This document shows positions 1 to 8,722 of a DNA stretch of 64,000 nt, one piece after another. Under the pieces are notes generated by a model, which saw nothing but the letters and a program-made list of their open reading frames with translations, was not told the origin of the DNA and searched no databases. The DNA is taken from contig JAFAZX010000029.1 of assembly GCA_019239425.1 (NCBI GenBank), forward strand, positions 50,544 through 114,543. Reading direction: 5' to 3'. Positions within the stretch are counted from its first letter, which is position 1; the number at the start of each line of letters is the position of its first letter. The position numbers and the translations under genes are program-made. The stretch comes from Acidobacteriota bacterium (lineage in GTDB: Bacteria; Acidobacteriota; Blastocatellia; Pyrinomonadales; Pyrinomonadaceae).

Positions 1-86
1 GCGCGCTCGTCGCCGCCCGCTGGATTCAAGGCAAGACCGGCGTGTATGAGTTTTCGGAAACGTTGGAGGAGATACTTAAAGGGTGA
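1..86 (+). CDS. dapB: 4-hydroxy-tetrahydrodipicolinate reductase, C-terminal end (partial)
   Basis: Only the last 27 codons and the stop are present, read in frame from base 3. The tail contains ALVAARWIQGKTGVYEF, which matches the usual DapB ending (alanine-rich helix, W-I/L, GK, G-L/V-Y). DapB reduces 4-hydroxy-tetrahydrodipicolinate to tetrahydrodipicolinate in lysine and peptidoglycan precursor synthesis in the cytoplasm. Its position directly before dapA supports the call. The TGA stop at 84-86 lies inside the left arm of a 29-bp perfect inverted repeat, so the gene ends in the hairpin. A second, divergent dapB paralogue lies at 54938-55735. The identification rests on a short segment plus context. 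Confidence 0.75.
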   Translation, partial: ALVAARWIQGKTGVYEFSETLEEILKG

Positions 87-155
87 ATGGTGAACAGTAA
101 ATAGGGAATGGAAAGAACGGCTTTCACCATTCCCTATTTACTGTTCACCATTCAC
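83..155. repeat. Heptamer hairpin, GGTGAAT family
   Basis: Arms 83-111 and 127-155 form a perfect 29-bp inverted repeat with a 15-nt loop. The arms are built from degenerate units of the GGTGAAT/GGTAAAT type. The element lies between dapB and dapA and contains the dapB stop codon. The dapA ribosome site begins only about 4 bases after the right arm. Other members of this family are at 22341, 33009 and 34197. Confidence 0.9.
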
Positions 156-170
156 GCACCGGAGGTGCAA

Positions 171-1091
171 ATGAACGTCGAATGGATGCGCGCTTGTGCG
201 ACGGCTTTGGTCACGCCGTTCAAGTCCGACGGTAGTGTTGACATCGAGCGCATGAAGGCGCTGGTCGGGCGGCAGTGCGAGGGGGGCGTGCGCGTGCTCG
301 TGCCGTGCGGGACGACGGGCGAGAGCGTGACGATGTCCGCGGACGAGAACCGGCGGGTCATCGCCGCGACCGTCGAGGCCGCGAAGGAGCACGGCGCGCG
401 CGTCATCGCGGGCGCGGGCAGCAACTCGACGGCGCACGCCGTCGAGAACGCGCGTTCGGCGCAGGAGGCGGGGGCCGACGCCGTGCTTATCGTCGCGCCC
501 TACTACAACAAGCCGACGCAGGAGGGCCTGTACCAGCACTTCCGCACGGTGGCCGAGGCGGTCGCGCCGCTGCCCGTCGTGCTCTACAACGTGCCGGGCC
601 GCACCTCTTCTAACATCTCGGCCGAGACGACGCTCCGGCTCGCGAAAGAGGTGGAGAACGTCGCCGCCGTCAAAGAGGCTTCGGGGAACCTCGCGCAGAT
701 CATGGAGATCATCCGCCACCGGCCCGAGGGCTTTCTAGTCCTTTCGGGCGACGACGCCTTGACGTTCGCGATGCTGGCGCTCGGCGCGGACGGGCTGGTC
801 TCGGTCGCGTCGAACGAGGCGCCCGCGCCGATGTCGCAGATGGTTGACGCCGCGCTCGCCGGGCGTTGGGACGAGGCGCGCGAACTGCACTACCGCTGGC
901 TGCCTCTGATGGACGTGAACTTCGTCGAGTCGAGCCCCGGCCCCGTCAAGGCCGCGATGACTTTGATGGGGTTGATTGAGGAGAACCTGCGCCTGCCGCT
1001 CGTGCCCGTCACGGAGAAGACGCGGGCGCGCGTGCGCGAGGTGCTGAGCGAACTCGGGCTGCTGGAGGAGTCTACGCATGTCGCTGCGTGA
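171..1091 (+). CDS. dapA: 4-hydroxy-tetrahydrodipicolinate synthase
   Basis: DapA condenses pyruvate with aspartate semialdehyde in the first committed step of lysine/diaminopimelate synthesis. The 306-residue protein shows the class I aldolase features in order: TALVTPF near residue 11, GTTGES at 47-52, Tyr139 in VLYNVPGRT, and the Schiff-base lysine Lys168 in AAVKEASGN. These correspond to Tyr133 and Lys161 of E. coli DapA. I chose ATG 171 because GGAGGTG lies just upstream. The in-frame ATG at 108 would add 21 residues encoded entirely by the upstream hairpin. The 3' end overlaps dapD by 14 bases, which suggests translational coupling. Confidence 0.95.
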   Translation: MNVEWMRACATALVTPFKSDGSVDIERMKALVGRQCEGGVRVLVPCGTTGESVTMSADENRRVIAATVEAAKEHGARVIAGAGSNSTAHAVENARSAQEAGADAVLIVAPYYNKPTQEGLYQHFRTVAEAVAPLPVVLYNVPGRTSSNISAETTLRLAKEVENVAAVKEASGNLAQIMEIIRHRPEGFLVLSGDDALTFAMLALGADGLVSVASNEAPAPMSQMVDAALAGRWDEARELHYRWLPLMDVNFVESSPGPVKAAMTLMGLIEENLRLPLVPVTEKTRARVREVLSELGLLEESTHVAA

Positions 1092-1908
1092 GCAGGTCGA
1101 GGAGCTTTTCTCGAAGGGCGGGGAATTTACTTCGACCGACCGGGAGGTCTTCGAGGCGTTCAAGCTGGCGCTCAACCGCGGCGAGGTGCGCGCCGCCGAG
1201 CGCGACGCGGAAGGGCTCTGGCGCGTCAACTCCTGGGTCAAGAGCGGCATCCTCGTCGGCTTCAAGATGGGCGCGCTCTCCGACATGAGCGCGCACGCCT
1301 CCCTGCGCTTCTTCGACAAGGACACGTACCCCGTCCGCCCGACCACCATCATGGACGGCGTGCGCATCGTGCCGGGCGGCTCTTCCGTCAGGGACGGCGC
1401 GTACCTCGCCGCGGGCGTGGTCTGCATGCCGCCGATGTACGTCAACGCGGGCGCGTACGTGGACGAGGGGACGATGATCGACAGCCACGCCCTCGTCGGC
1501 TCCTGCGCGCAGATCGGCAAGCGCGTGCACCTCTCGGCCGCGGCGCAGATCGGCGGCGTGCTCGAACCCGTGGGCGCGGTGCCGGTCGTGATTGAGGACG
1601 ACGTTTTGGTCGGCGGCAACTGCGGCGTCTACGAAGGGGCAATCGTGCGCGCGGGCGCGGTGCTCGCGCCGGGGACGATTCTGACGGGCGCGACGCCCGT
1701 CTATGATCTGGTGCGCGGCGAAGTCTACCGGCGCACCGCGGACGCGCCGCTTGAAATTCCCGCGGGCGCGGTCGTCGTGCCCGGCTCGCGCGCGGTGACG
1801 ACCGAGCGAGGGCGCGAGTGGAATCTCTCCCTCTACGCGCCCGTCATCGTCAAGTACCGCGACGAGAAGACCGACCGCGCGGTGCAGTTGGAGGACTACC
1901 TCCGTTAA
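1078..1908 (+). CDS. dapD: 2,3,4,5-tetrahydropyridine-2,6-dicarboxylate N-succinyltransferase
   Basis: This 276-residue protein has the DapD layout. An N-terminal helical part ends near [17 protein letters not shown] left-handed parallel beta-helix follows, built from hexapeptide repeats (for example [30 protein letters not shown] split over several turns), and then a C-terminal beta segment. It succinylates tetrahydrodipicolinate, which commits this organism to the succinylase branch of diaminopimelate synthesis. Length is normal for the family (about 270-280). Its start lies inside the end of dapA. A downstream heptamer hairpin separates it from the aminotransferase gene. The call is firm from motifs plus context. 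Confidence 0.93.
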   Translation: MSLREQVEELFSKGGEFTSTDREVFEAFKLALNRGEVRAAERDAEGLWRVNSWVKSGILVGFKMGALSDMSAHASLRFFDKDTYPVRPTTIMDGVRIVPGGSSVRDGAYLAAGVVCMPPMYVNAGAYVDEGTMIDSHALVGSCAQIGKRVHLSAAAQIGGVLEPVGAVPVVIEDDVLVGGNCGVYEGAIVRAGAVLAPGTILTGATPVYDLVRGEVYRRTADAPLEIPAGAVVVPGSRAVTTERGREWNLSLYAPVIVKYRDEKTDRAVQLEDYLR

Positions 1909-1983
1909 AGGGGTGCTGGGTGCTGGGTTCCAGGTGCTGGGGAAGAATTGGTTTTTAACCAGCACCCAGCACCCAGCACCCCT
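1909..1983. repeat. Heptamer hairpin, GGGTGCT family
   Basis: The left arm (about 1909-1941) is AGGGGTGCTGGGTGCTGGGT plus a degenerate extra unit and GGTGCTGG. The right arm (1959-1983) is its complement without the extra unit. The arms therefore differ by one 7-bp unit, as expected from slippage or decay. The element fills the dapD to aminotransferase spacer, starting one base after the dapD stop. Confidence 0.88.
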
Positions 1984-2006
1984 CTCAACTGATTTAGGAG
2001 AGTTTT

Positions 2007-3143
2007 GTGTCGAGTGAGTTCGAGCCGGCGCGGCGGCTGCAAGGCATACAGAAGAGCATGATCCGGCAGGTCTTCGACCGGGCGCGGCCGGGGAGCATCA
2101 ACCTCGGCCTGGGCGAGCCCGACCTGCCGACGCCCGAGGTCGTGAGGCGCGAGGCCGCGCGCGTCGTCTCCGAGGAGCAGAACGGCTACACCACGCACGC
2201 GGGCCTGCCCGCCCTGCGCGAGCGCGTCGCCTCCGATTACGCGCATCTCAAACTCACGCCCGAGCAGGTCGTCATCACCGCGGGCTCGCAGGAGGCCCTG
2301 TACCTCTCGCTGCTCACGCTCGTGGACGAGGGCGACGAGGTGCTCATCCCAGACCCCGGCTTCGTCGCCTACCCGACGATTGTCAGGATGGCCGGCGGCG
2401 TGCCGAAGTTCTACAAGATGCCCGCGGCGGGCGGCTTCGCCTTCGACGCCGAGGCTTTCAAGGGCGCGCTCACGCCGCGGACGAAGGTCGTCGTCTGCAT
2501 CAGCCCCTCGAACCCGACTGGGCGCGTGCTTTCGCGCGAGGACTTGAAGGCGATGGCGGCGGCGCTCGAAGGCTCGGGCGCGTACGTCGTGAGCGACGAG
2601 ATTTACCGCGAGCTGTACTTCGGCGACGGGCGGCCCGCGTCCGTCTCCGAGTTTCGCTCAGACCGCGTGCTCGTCATCGGCGGCTTGTCGAAGTCGATGA
2701 GCATGACGGGCTGGCGTCTGGGCTGGCTCTGCGGCGACCACGAAGTGTTGAAGAGCGCGCTCGTCCTGCACGGCTACACGACGACCTGCGCCTCGACCGT
2801 CTCGCAGAAGGCGGGGCTGGCCGCGTGGACGGCCGAGGCCGCGGAGGCGCGCCGCGGGATGCGGAAGACCTTCCGCGAAAGGCGCGACCACCTGCTCGGC
2901 CTCCTCTCAAGTGAGTTGTCCTTGCGCGCCGTCGAGCCCGAGGGCGCCTTCTACGTGATGGTCGACGTTTCCGAACACGGCGACTCGATGGCCGTCGCCG
3001 AAAGACTCCTGGAAGCCGGCGTCATCACCGTCCCCGGCGCGGCCTTCGGCCCCGAGGGCGAAGGCTTCCTCCGCGTCTCCTTCTGCGCAGACCTCGGCGT
3101 GCTCGCCGAGGGCGTGAAGCGGATGAAGGCCGCTTTGAAGTGA
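2007..3143 (+). CDS. PLP-dependent aminotransferase, probable N-succinyldiaminopimelate aminotransferase
   Basis: A 378-residue fold-type I aminotransferase of the aspartate aminotransferase superfamily. Seen motifs are GLGEPDLPTPE near 34, SPSNPTGRV near 167, SDEIYREL near 196, and the PLP lysine Lys229 in LSKSMSMTGWRLGW. Sequence alone cannot separate aspartate, alanine or DAP-pathway aminotransferases. Its place between dapD and asd makes the DapC role (transamination of N-succinyl-2-amino-6-ketopimelate) the most likely one. The start is GTG 2007, with TAGGAGA 6-10 bases upstream. The TGA stop leads straight into a GTGATAA-type hairpin. Confidence 0.85.
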   Translation: MSSEFEPARRLQGIQKSMIRQVFDRARPGSINLGLGEPDLPTPEVVRREAARVVSEEQNGYTTHAGLPALRERVASDYAHLKLTPEQVVITAGSQEALYLSLLTLVDEGDEVLIPDPGFVAYPTIVRMAGGVPKFYKMPAAGGFAFDAEAFKGALTPRTKVVVCISPSNPTGRVLSREDLKAMAAALEGSGAYVVSDEIYRELYFGDGRPASVSEFRSDRVLVIGGLSKSMSMTGWRLGWLCGDHEVLKSALVLHGYTTTCASTVSQKAGLAAWTAEAAEARRGMRKTFRERRDHLLGLLSSELSLRAVEPEGAFYVMVDVSEHGDSMAVAERLLEAGVITVPGAAFGPEGEGFLRVSFCADLGVLAEGVKRMKAALK

Positions 3144-3152
3144 TAAGTGATG

Positions 3153-3231
3153 AGTGATAGGTGATAAGTGGTGGGTGACAAGACAAGAGACTTGCTTTAG
3201 TCTTATCACTCATCACTTATCACCTATCACT
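3153..3231. repeat. Heptamer/octamer hairpin, GTGATAA family
   Basis: Arms 3153-3184 and 3200-3231 pair over 32 bases with about three mismatches. They consist of AGTGATAGGTGATAAGTG-like units. The element lies between the aminotransferase stop and the asd ribosome site (GGAGGAGCT directly after the right arm). Confidence 0.88.
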
Positions 3232-3244
3232 CCCCGGAGGAGCT

Positions 3245-4297
3245 ATGAGCAGGAAGTATCGGGTCGGAATCTTGGGCGCGACGGGCACGGTGGGGCAGCG
3301 CTTCATACAGTTGTTGGAGGGGCACCCGCAGTTCGAGGTGGCCGCGCTGGCGGCCTCCGACCGCTCGCAGGGGAAGGCGTACAGCGAGGCCTGCACGTGG
3401 CGACTGCCGGGCGACATGCCCGAGGCGGTGCGCGGCCTCGAGGTGCGGGCGCCCGAGCCGCCGCTCGACTGCGAGGTCGTCTTCTCGAGCCTGCCCGGCG
3501 ACATCGCGCGCTCGACCGAAGAGTCCTTCGCGCGCGCGGGCTACGCCGTCATCAGCAACTCTTCGGCGTTGCGCATGGACGAGGACGTGCCCCTGCTCAT
3601 CCCCGAGGTCAACCACGAACACCTCGCGCAGCTCGACACGCAGAGGTCTGCGCGCGGGCTCGAACGCGGCATGATCGTGACGAACCCGAACTGCTCGACC
3701 ATCATGCTCGTGCTCGCGCTCGCGCCCCTGCACGCGCGGTTCGGCGTCGAGTCGTGCGTCGCGACGACCTTGCAGGCGCTCTCCGGCGCGGGCTACCCGG
3801 GCGTCCCCTCGCTCGACGCCGTGGACAACGTCATCCCGTACATCGGCAGCGAGGAGGAGAAGATCGAGACCGAGACGCTCAAGATTCTCGGCCGCTTCGA
3901 GGACGGCGCCGTCCGGCACGCGCCCTTCAAAGTGAGCGCGCAGGTGCACCGCGTCAACGTCAGCGACGGCCACATGGCCGCCGTCCGCGTGAAGCTCGCG
4001 CGCCAGGCTTCCCCGGAAGAGTTGCGCGAAGCTTTCGCGTCCTTCACCTCTCTCCCTCAAGAGCTGCGCCTGCACACGGCGCCCGAGAGGCCCATCGTCG
4101 TCCGCGACGAACCCGACCGCCCGCAGCCGCGCCTCGACCGAGACGCCGGCCGCGGCATGAGCGTCACCGTCGGCCGCATCCTCCCCGACAACGTGCTCGA
4201 CTACCGCTTCGTCGCCCTCAGCCACAACACCGTCCGCGGCGCGGCCGGCGCGGCGATCCTCAACGCCGAACTGCTCGTCGCGACCGGCAGGCTGTAA
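3245..4297 (+). CDS. asd: Aspartate-semialdehyde dehydrogenase
   Basis: The 350-residue enzyme reduces aspartyl phosphate to aspartate semialdehyde, the substrate for DapA. It shows the NADP-binding GATGTVGQ at 11-18, the catalytic Cys150 in NPNCSTI, the SGAGYPG loop, and HRVNVSDGHMA near residue 238 with the acid-base histidine. The length and the HRVxVSDGH form resemble the archaeal/fungal-type branch of the family rather than E. coli Asd. GGAGGAGCT precedes the ATG. The gene closes the dap operon. A perfect 30-bp hairpin follows 4 bases after the stop. Confidence 0.95.
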   Translation: MSRKYRVGILGATGTVGQRFIQLLEGHPQFEVAALAASDRSQGKAYSEACTWRLPGDMPEAVRGLEVRAPEPPLDCEVVFSSLPGDIARSTEESFARAGYAVISNSSALRMDEDVPLLIPEVNHEHLAQLDTQRSARGLERGMIVTNPNCSTIMLVLALAPLHARFGVESCVATTLQALSGAGYPGVPSLDAVDNVIPYIGSEEEKIETETLKILGRFEDGAVRHAPFKVSAQVHRVNVSDGHMAAVRVKLARQASPEELREAFASFTSLPQELRLHTAPERPIVVRDEPDRPQPRLDRDAGRGMSVTVGRILPDNVLDYRFVALSHNTVRGAAGAAILNAELLVATGRL

Positions 4298-4301
4298 AGA
4301 C

Positions 4302-4380
4302 ATTTCACCACAGAGACACAGAGGCACAGCTTTGAAGTCATCAGACCTCAAGCTGTGCCTCTGTGTCTCTGTGGTGAAAT
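4302..4380. repeat. Hairpin, CACAGAGA family
   Basis: Arms 4302-4331 and 4351-4380 are perfectly complementary over 30 bases, with a 19-nt loop. The arm is TTTCACCACAGAGACACAG followed by AGGCACAGCT. The element lies between the convergent asd and TonB-receptor genes, a position where a two-way transcription stop would be useful. Relatives are at 6744, 18917, 42538, 54273 and 58934. Confidence 0.9.
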
Positions 4381-4394
4381 CCCTTCCGCGCCAC

Positions 4395-6689
4395 TTAGCG
4401 TGTGGCAGGAAATCGCAGCCTCAAACCCACACGCACAAACGCCGGCGGGCCGACGGTGAGGACGGGCGTGCGGCCTACGTCGTAGCGTCGGCCGGTGAGG
4501 TTCTCGGCGGCGGCGAAGACCTCGAGGCCGCGGCCGAGGCGGCGCGAGGCGAAGGCGTCGAGCGTGAAGTAGCCGCCGAGGCGGAGAAGGTTCTGGTCGT
4601 CGTCGAACTGCGAATTCGAGGCGCGGCCTTGCAGCGCGAAGGTAGTGCGGCCCGCGCGCCGCAGTTGAAAGCTGAGCTGCTGGCGCGCGACCTGCGGGAG
4701 TTGATTGCCTTCGAGCGTCGGGTCGGCGGGGAAACGCTCGACGCGCGCGTCGACGAACAGGTACCCGGCCGAGGCCGTCCAGCCGCGCGCGAGGCGCTGC
4801 TCGAACTCCGCCTCCAGCCCCTGCGAGCGCGTGCGGCCGAGGTTCGCGCGGCGGCGAGTGATGAGGGCCGGCGTCGTCGAGAGCGTCAGGTTCGCCACGG
4901 GCCGCGTCACGTCCATCCAGAAGAAGTTCGCGCGCGCCGCCGCGCCGCGCCGCGCCGCGTTGTAGAGAAGCCCCGCCTCGCCGCTCGTCAGACGTTCGGC
5001 CCGGAGGTTCTCGTCGGCGAGCGTCAGGACGTTGCCGACGCGGAACGAGCGGTACAGCTCGTTCAACGTCGGCGCGCGGAAGGCCCGGCCCGCGGTCGCG
5101 TTGAGCGAGACCGTATCCGACACTTTGAAGACGGCCGCGAGCTGCGGGCTGAAGGCCGTCTCGTCGCGCCCCTCGAAGCTGACCGTCGAGACCGCGCGCG
5201 TGCCCGTCAGCGCGCGCGTCGTCTGCTGCGCGCGGAAGTTGCGCCAGCGGTCGAAGCGCGCGCCGGGTGTGACGACGAGCCTGTCCGTCAGCCTTATCGC
5301 GTCGCGCGCGTAGAAACCTTCGGTGCGCGCGCGCCCGCCCGCGCCAACGAGCGAAGAAGGCCGGCCCAAGACGTAGACCAGCTCGTCGCTCGCGCCGCGC
5401 GCCTCAGACCACTCGGAGCCGGCGACTAAGGACTGGCGACGGCCCGCCGCGCGCGACCACTGGAAGGAGAATCCCGTCCCTTGCGCCGGCACGCGCTGGA
5501 GCCGCGTCAGCGTCTCGCTCGCGCGGTCGGCGGCGACGGCCGTAAAACTCTGGTCGAAGACCTGCGTGGAGGCTTGGGCGCGCAGGGCGAAGAGGCCGGC
5601 GCGCGCGTCGTCCCAGGTGAGGCCCGCGGCCGTCTGTCGTATGTGCGTGCGGTTGAACTGTTGCGGCGTGCCGTTGCGGCGCGACTCGCCGTAGTAGGAA
5701 GGCCGCACGAAGGCGCTGAGACCTTCGAACAGCTCGCGGCCGACGTACAGCTCTCCGTAAGCGTTGCGCGAAGCGGCGGGCGTGTCCACGCGGCCCCGCT
5801 CGCGCTCGTCAACGAGGACGTAACCGCCGGTGCCGAACGTCTGCGCCGCGAGCGAGAGTTCGAAACCCTTACGCAAAGTGCTCGCGTAGAGCGAGGCGTC
5901 GGGCGTGCGCTGCGTGCCGTAGGAGGTCTCGAAGCGCATCTGCGTCGCTTCGACCTTGCGCGGGACGAACTGCACGACGCCGCCGAGCGCGCCGCTGCCG
6001 TAGAGCGAAGACGAGGCGCCGCGCAAGACCTCTACGCGCCCTATACCAGCGCGCGGGACGCGGCCCCAGTAGACCCAGCCGCCGAACGGGTCGTTCAGGG
6101 GCACGCCGTCGTAGAGCACGACCGCGCGGCTCGCCCCGCTCGCACCGACGCCGCGCAGAGAGACGCCCTGCGCGGTCGGGTTGGCCGCGCGGCTCGAAGT
6201 GCGCCGGAAGAGCTGGAAGCCCGGCGCCTGCCGCAGCACGTCGTCGGCGGTCAGGGCCGCGGCCGTCTCAAGCTCCTCCTCCCCGAGCACGACGACGCTC
6301 GCGGCCGTCTCGGCGAGGCGCGTCTCGGTGCGCGAGGCCGTCACCGTCACGCGCTCGGCGAAGGACGCGGGCGCGAGCACGAGGCGCAACTCGCGGCCGT
6401 CCCACTCGCCCTCCTTCCAACGCCCTTCGAACTTATTGAAGCCCTCGGCCGTGACCGTCAACGTGAAGCCGAACGAACGCGGGTCGCCGGCGAACTCGAA
6501 CCTCCCTTCCGCGTCCGTCTTCACCCCCGTCGCGTCAACAGACCTGTGCACAATCAGCATGACCTGTGCGCCCGCCACCGCCGCCCCGCTCTTGTCAACG
6601 ACCACGCCGCGCACCGCGCCCCCCTGCGCGCGCGCGACGCAGACGAAGGAGACGAGGACGAAGAAGACGCTGAACAATTTTGCCGGCAC
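4395..6689 (-). CDS. TonB-dependent outer-membrane receptor
   Basis: A 764-residue outer-membrane active transporter. The order is signal peptide (1-21, ending ARAQ), carboxypeptidase-regulatory-like beta-sandwich (about 24-108, GVVVDKSGAAVAGA), a plug domain (about 112-230, VTVTASRTETRLAET, LRQAPGFQLF, VLRGASSSLYGSGALGG), then a 22-strand-type barrel ending in an aromatic-containing strand (VRVGLRLRF). Barrel features are consistent with BtuB/cobalamin-type or siderophore-type receptors, but the substrate cannot be read from sequence. I found no obvious cobalamin riboswitch upstream. CACAGAGA hairpins stand on both sides of the gene. Confidence 0.88.
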   Translation of the reverse strand: MPAKLFSVFFVLVSFVCVARAQGGAVRGVVVDKSGAAVAGAQVMLIVHRSVDATGVKTDAEGRFEFAGDPRSFGFTLTVTAEGFNKFEGRWKEGEWDGRELRLVLAPASFAERVTVTASRTETRLAETAASVVVLGEEELETAAALTADDVLRQAPGFQLFRRTSSRAANPTAQGVSLRGVGASGASRAVVLYDGVPLNDPFGGWVYWGRVPRAGIGRVEVLRGASSSLYGSGALGGVVQFVPRKVEATQMRFETSYGTQRTPDASLYASTLRKGFELSLAAQTFGTGGYVLVDERERGRVDTPAASRNAYGELYVGRELFEGLSAFVRPSYYGESRRNGTPQQFNRTHIRQTAAGLTWDDARAGLFALRAQASTQVFDQSFTAVAADRASETLTRLQRVPAQGTGFSFQWSRAAGRRQSLVAGSEWSEARGASDELVYVLGRPSSLVGAGGRARTEGFYARDAIRLTDRLVVTPGARFDRWRNFRAQQTTRALTGTRAVSTVSFEGRDETAFSPQLAAVFKVSDTVSLNATAGRAFRAPTLNELYRSFRVGNVLTLADENLRAERLTSGEAGLLYNAARRGAAARANFFWMDVTRPVANLTLSTTPALITRRRANLGRTRSQGLEAEFEQRLARGWTASAGYLFVDARVERFPADPTLEGNQLPQVARQQLSFQLRRAGRTTFALQGRASNSQFDDDQNLLRLGGYFTLDAFASRRLGRGLEVFAAAENLTGRRYDVGRTPVLTVGPPAFVRVGLRLRFPATR

Positions 6690-6743
6690 GCGTCGAATGA
6701 TAAATCATTCGCGCGGCAGATGCGTGTAGCCGAGAGGCGTTGA

Positions 6744-6820
6744 GCACAGAGACACAGAGGCACAGCTTCGGGTCTATACCTCAACGAGCCGTGCCTCTAT
6801 GTCTCTGTGTCTCTGTGTTG
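6744..6820. repeat. Hairpin, CACAGAGA family
   Basis: The left arm 6744-6766 (GCACAGAGACACAGAGGCAC) pairs with part of 6789-6818. The right arm carries one extra GTCTCTGT unit, so the arms are unequal. It lies upstream of the TonB receptor gene. Confidence 0.82.
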
Positions 6821-6854
6821 AATAGCCCTCGCCACCCGCCCGACGGTTAAAATT

Positions 6855-6894
6855 AACAACTGCCTACTGCCGTCTGCCTACTGTCTACTGTTGT
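6855..6894. repeat. Single-arm heptamer run, GCCTACT family
   Basis: A run of five to six degenerate ACTGCCT/ACTGTCT units without a visible partner arm. It contains the CTGCCTACTGCCGTCTGCCT variant order that recurs in other members. It ends about 15 bases before the start of the TauE/SafE gene. It may be a half-element left by deletion of the other arm. Confidence 0.75.
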
Positions 6895-6909
6895 GTTAGT
6901 CTCGGGCGC

Positions 6910-7674
6910 GTGAACATCTGGCAGGAAGCGGTCATCGCGGCGGCGGCGTTCGCGGCGGGGATGATCAACTCGATTGCGGGCGGGGGGACGCTCGTCTCCT
7001 TCCCGGCCCTGCTGTGGGTCGGGCGCGCCTCGGTGGCGGCGAACGCGACGAGCACGGTCGCGCTCTGGCCGGCGTCGCTGGCGGGGCTGTTCGGCTTCCG
7101 GCGCGAGTTGAAAGGGAGCGGGCGCGACTTCGCGCTCTTCGCGGCGCCGTCGCTTCTGGGCGGCGTGCTCGGGGCGCTGCTGCTGCTGCGCACGCCTTCC
7201 GCGACGTTCGACCGCCTCGTCCCCTTCCTCATCCTCTTCGCGACGCTGCTGCTCGCGGCGCAGGAGCCGGTCTCGCGCCGGCTGCGCGCGGGGCGCGAGG
7301 AGGGGCACAGGCCGACGCGCGCGTGGTGGACGGGCGCCCTCATCTTCCAGTTCTGCGTCGGCGTCTACGGCGGCTACTTCGGCGCAGGGATAGGCATCCT
7401 GATGCTGGCGGCCCTGGGGCTTCTGGGCTTCACGGACATTCACCGGATGAACGCCCTGAAGAACCTGCTCGCCATCTGCATCAACGGCGTGGCCGCCGTC
7501 TGCTTCATCGCGTCCGGCGAGGTCTACTGGACGGACGTGCTGGTGATGACGTTCGCCGCCATCGCGGGCGGCTACCTGGGCGCGCGCCTCGCCTACCGCC
7601 TCGGCCGCCGCTTCGTCCGCCTCGCCGTCATCGTCATCGGTTTGGTGATGAGCGTCTCGCTCTTCTTGAGGTGA
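6910..7674 (+). CDS. TauE/SafE family anion permease
   Basis: A 254-residue polytopic inner-membrane protein with about seven to eight hydrophobic segments. It has the duplicated family signature: AGMINSIAGGGTLVSFPALL near 16-35 in the first half, and GVYGGYFGAGIGILMLAALG near 154-173 in the second. TauE/SafE proteins export sulfite, sulfoacetate or related organic anions; the substrate here is unknown. The start is GTG 6910. No strong ribosome site is visible because the upstream bases belong to a heptamer run. The TGA stop (7672-7674) lies in the left arm of a 33-bp hairpin. Confidence 0.88.
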   Translation: MNIWQEAVIAAAAFAAGMINSIAGGGTLVSFPALLWVGRASVAANATSTVALWPASLAGLFGFRRELKGSGRDFALFAAPSLLGGVLGALLLLRTPSATFDRLVPFLILFATLLLAAQEPVSRRLRAGREEGHRPTRAWWTGALIFQFCVGVYGGYFGAGIGILMLAALGLLGFTDIHRMNALKNLLAICINGVAAVCFIASGEVYWTDVLVMTFAAIAGGYLGARLAYRLGRRFVRLAVIVIGLVMSVSLFLR

Positions 7675-7753
7675 TAAGTGATAAGTGATAAGTGATAAGA
7701 GAAAGCAGACGGGCCTTGCCTTCTCTTATCACTTATCACTTATCACTCATCAC
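7671..7753. repeat. Heptamer/octamer hairpin, GTGATAA family
   Basis: Arms 7671-7703 and 7721-7753 are complementary over 33 bases with one mismatch. The left arm is four copies of GTGATAA(G) and contains the permease stop codon. It separates two convergent genes. Confidence 0.92.
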
Positions 7754-7758
7754 TGCGC

Positions 7759-8619
7759 CTAAAGGGCGCGCGTGCTGAAGGTGTCGCAGCGGCGCATGTC
7801 GCCGGAGTCGAAGCCGGCGCGGAACCAGCGGACGCGCTGCTCGGAGGTGCCGTGGGTGAAGGAGTCCGGGACGGCGTACCCTTGCGCCTCGCGCTGGAGG
7901 CGGTCGTCGCCGATGGCCGAGGCGGCGCCCAGCGCCTCCTCCAGATCGCCCGGGTCGAGGATGTTGCGCTGCTTGGCGTAGAAGCCCCAGACGCCCGCGT
8001 AGCAGTCGGCCTGAAGCTCTAACCTGACGGAGAGGTCGTTGGACTGCGCCTCGCTGCGCGCGCGGCGTTGGAGCTGCGTCACCTTGTCGGACGTGCCGAG
8101 GAGGTTCTGGACGTGGTGGCCGACCTCGTGCGCGATGACGTAGGCCTGCGCGAAGTCGCCCGGCGCGCCGAAGCGCCGCTGCAGCTCGTCGTAGAAGGAG
8201 AGGTCGATGTAGACCTTCTCGTCGGCCGGGCAGTAGAAGGGGCCGACGGCCGAGGTGGCGCGCCCGCAGGCGGTGTCGGCGCGCCCCGAGAAGAGTTGCA
8301 GCGTCGGCTCGCGGTACTGGCTCTGGTTGCGCTTGAAGACGTCGCCCCAGACGTCCTCGGTCGTGCCGAGCACCTTCCTCACGAACTGCGACTGCTCGTC
8401 AGTCCGCTGCTGCCCCGGCCCCGTGCGCTGCGCCGGCGCGGGGCCTTCGACGGGGCCGCCGCTGTTCAGCAACTGGCTCGGGTCAACCCCGAAGACAAGC
8501 GCGAGGATGACGATGATGAGCGTCCCGCACCCGCCGCCCACGGCCATCCCGCCGCGCCCGAGTCCCATCCCCCGCCGGTCTTCCACGTTCCCGCTCTCGC
8601 GCAGTCCACCTAGTTTCAT
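7759..8619 (-). CDS. YpfJ-family neutral zinc metallopeptidase
   Basis: A 286-residue protein with an N-terminal cytoplasmic segment, one transmembrane helix (about 28-45, glycine-rich then [13 protein letters not shown]), a Q/P-rich linker and a periplasmic zinc peptidase domain. The HEVGHH motif puts zinc ligands at His164 and His168 and the catalytic Glu at 165. The family signatures [16 protein letters not shown] and [13 protein letters not shown] are present, the second probably supplying the third zinc ligand (E or D). Proteins of this family are common in bacteria but have poorly defined substrates. Its promoter side faces a GGATGAA hairpin. Confidence 0.9.
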   Translation of the reverse strand: MKLGGLRESGNVEDRRGMGLGRGGMAVGGGCGTLIIVILALVFGVDPSQLLNSGGPVEGPAPAQRTGPGQQRTDEQSQFVRKVLGTTEDVWGDVFKRNQSQYREPTLQLFSGRADTACGRATSAVGPFYCPADEKVYIDLSFYDELQRRFGAPGDFAQAYVIAHEVGHHVQNLLGTSDKVTQLQRRARSEAQSNDLSVRLELQADCYAGVWGFYAKQRNILDPGDLEEALGAASAIGDDRLQREAQGYAVPDSFTHGTSEQRVRWFRAGFDSGDMRRCDTFSTRAL

Positions 8620-8640
8620 GTTTTATGCTCTCCGTTCTCG

Positions 8641-8722
8641 AAAGGATGAAGGATGAAGGAGTAGCAAACCGCATCCTTTTCATCCCTTACCCTTCCGCCT
8701 TCATCCTTCATCCTTCATCCTT
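8641..8722. repeat. Heptamer hairpin, GGATGAA family
   Basis: The left arm (8641-8659, GGATGAAGGATGAAGGA) pairs with the right arm (8701-8722, TCATCCTTCATCCTTCATCC). The right arm is also the last five codons plus stop of the cardiolipin synthase-like gene, giving the odd tail MKDEG. The loop contains further degenerate ATCCTTTTCATCCC units. Confidence 0.88.

Noticed and set aside
108..170. Upstream ATG for dapA
   Set aside because: The extra 21 residues are encoded by the hairpin. GGAGGTG is positioned for the ATG at 171.
4332..5429. Plus-strand frame opposite the TonB receptor, and similar long antisense frames opposite other genes
   Set aside because: Composition is typical of antisense shadows (Arg/Ala/Glu rich, no motifs), and the opposite frame carries a complete family architecture.
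6690..6909. Cobalamin riboswitch upstream of the TonB receptor
   Set aside because: I looked for the conserved B12-box type sequence and hairpin order and saw only repeat elements. A covariance-model search would settle it.
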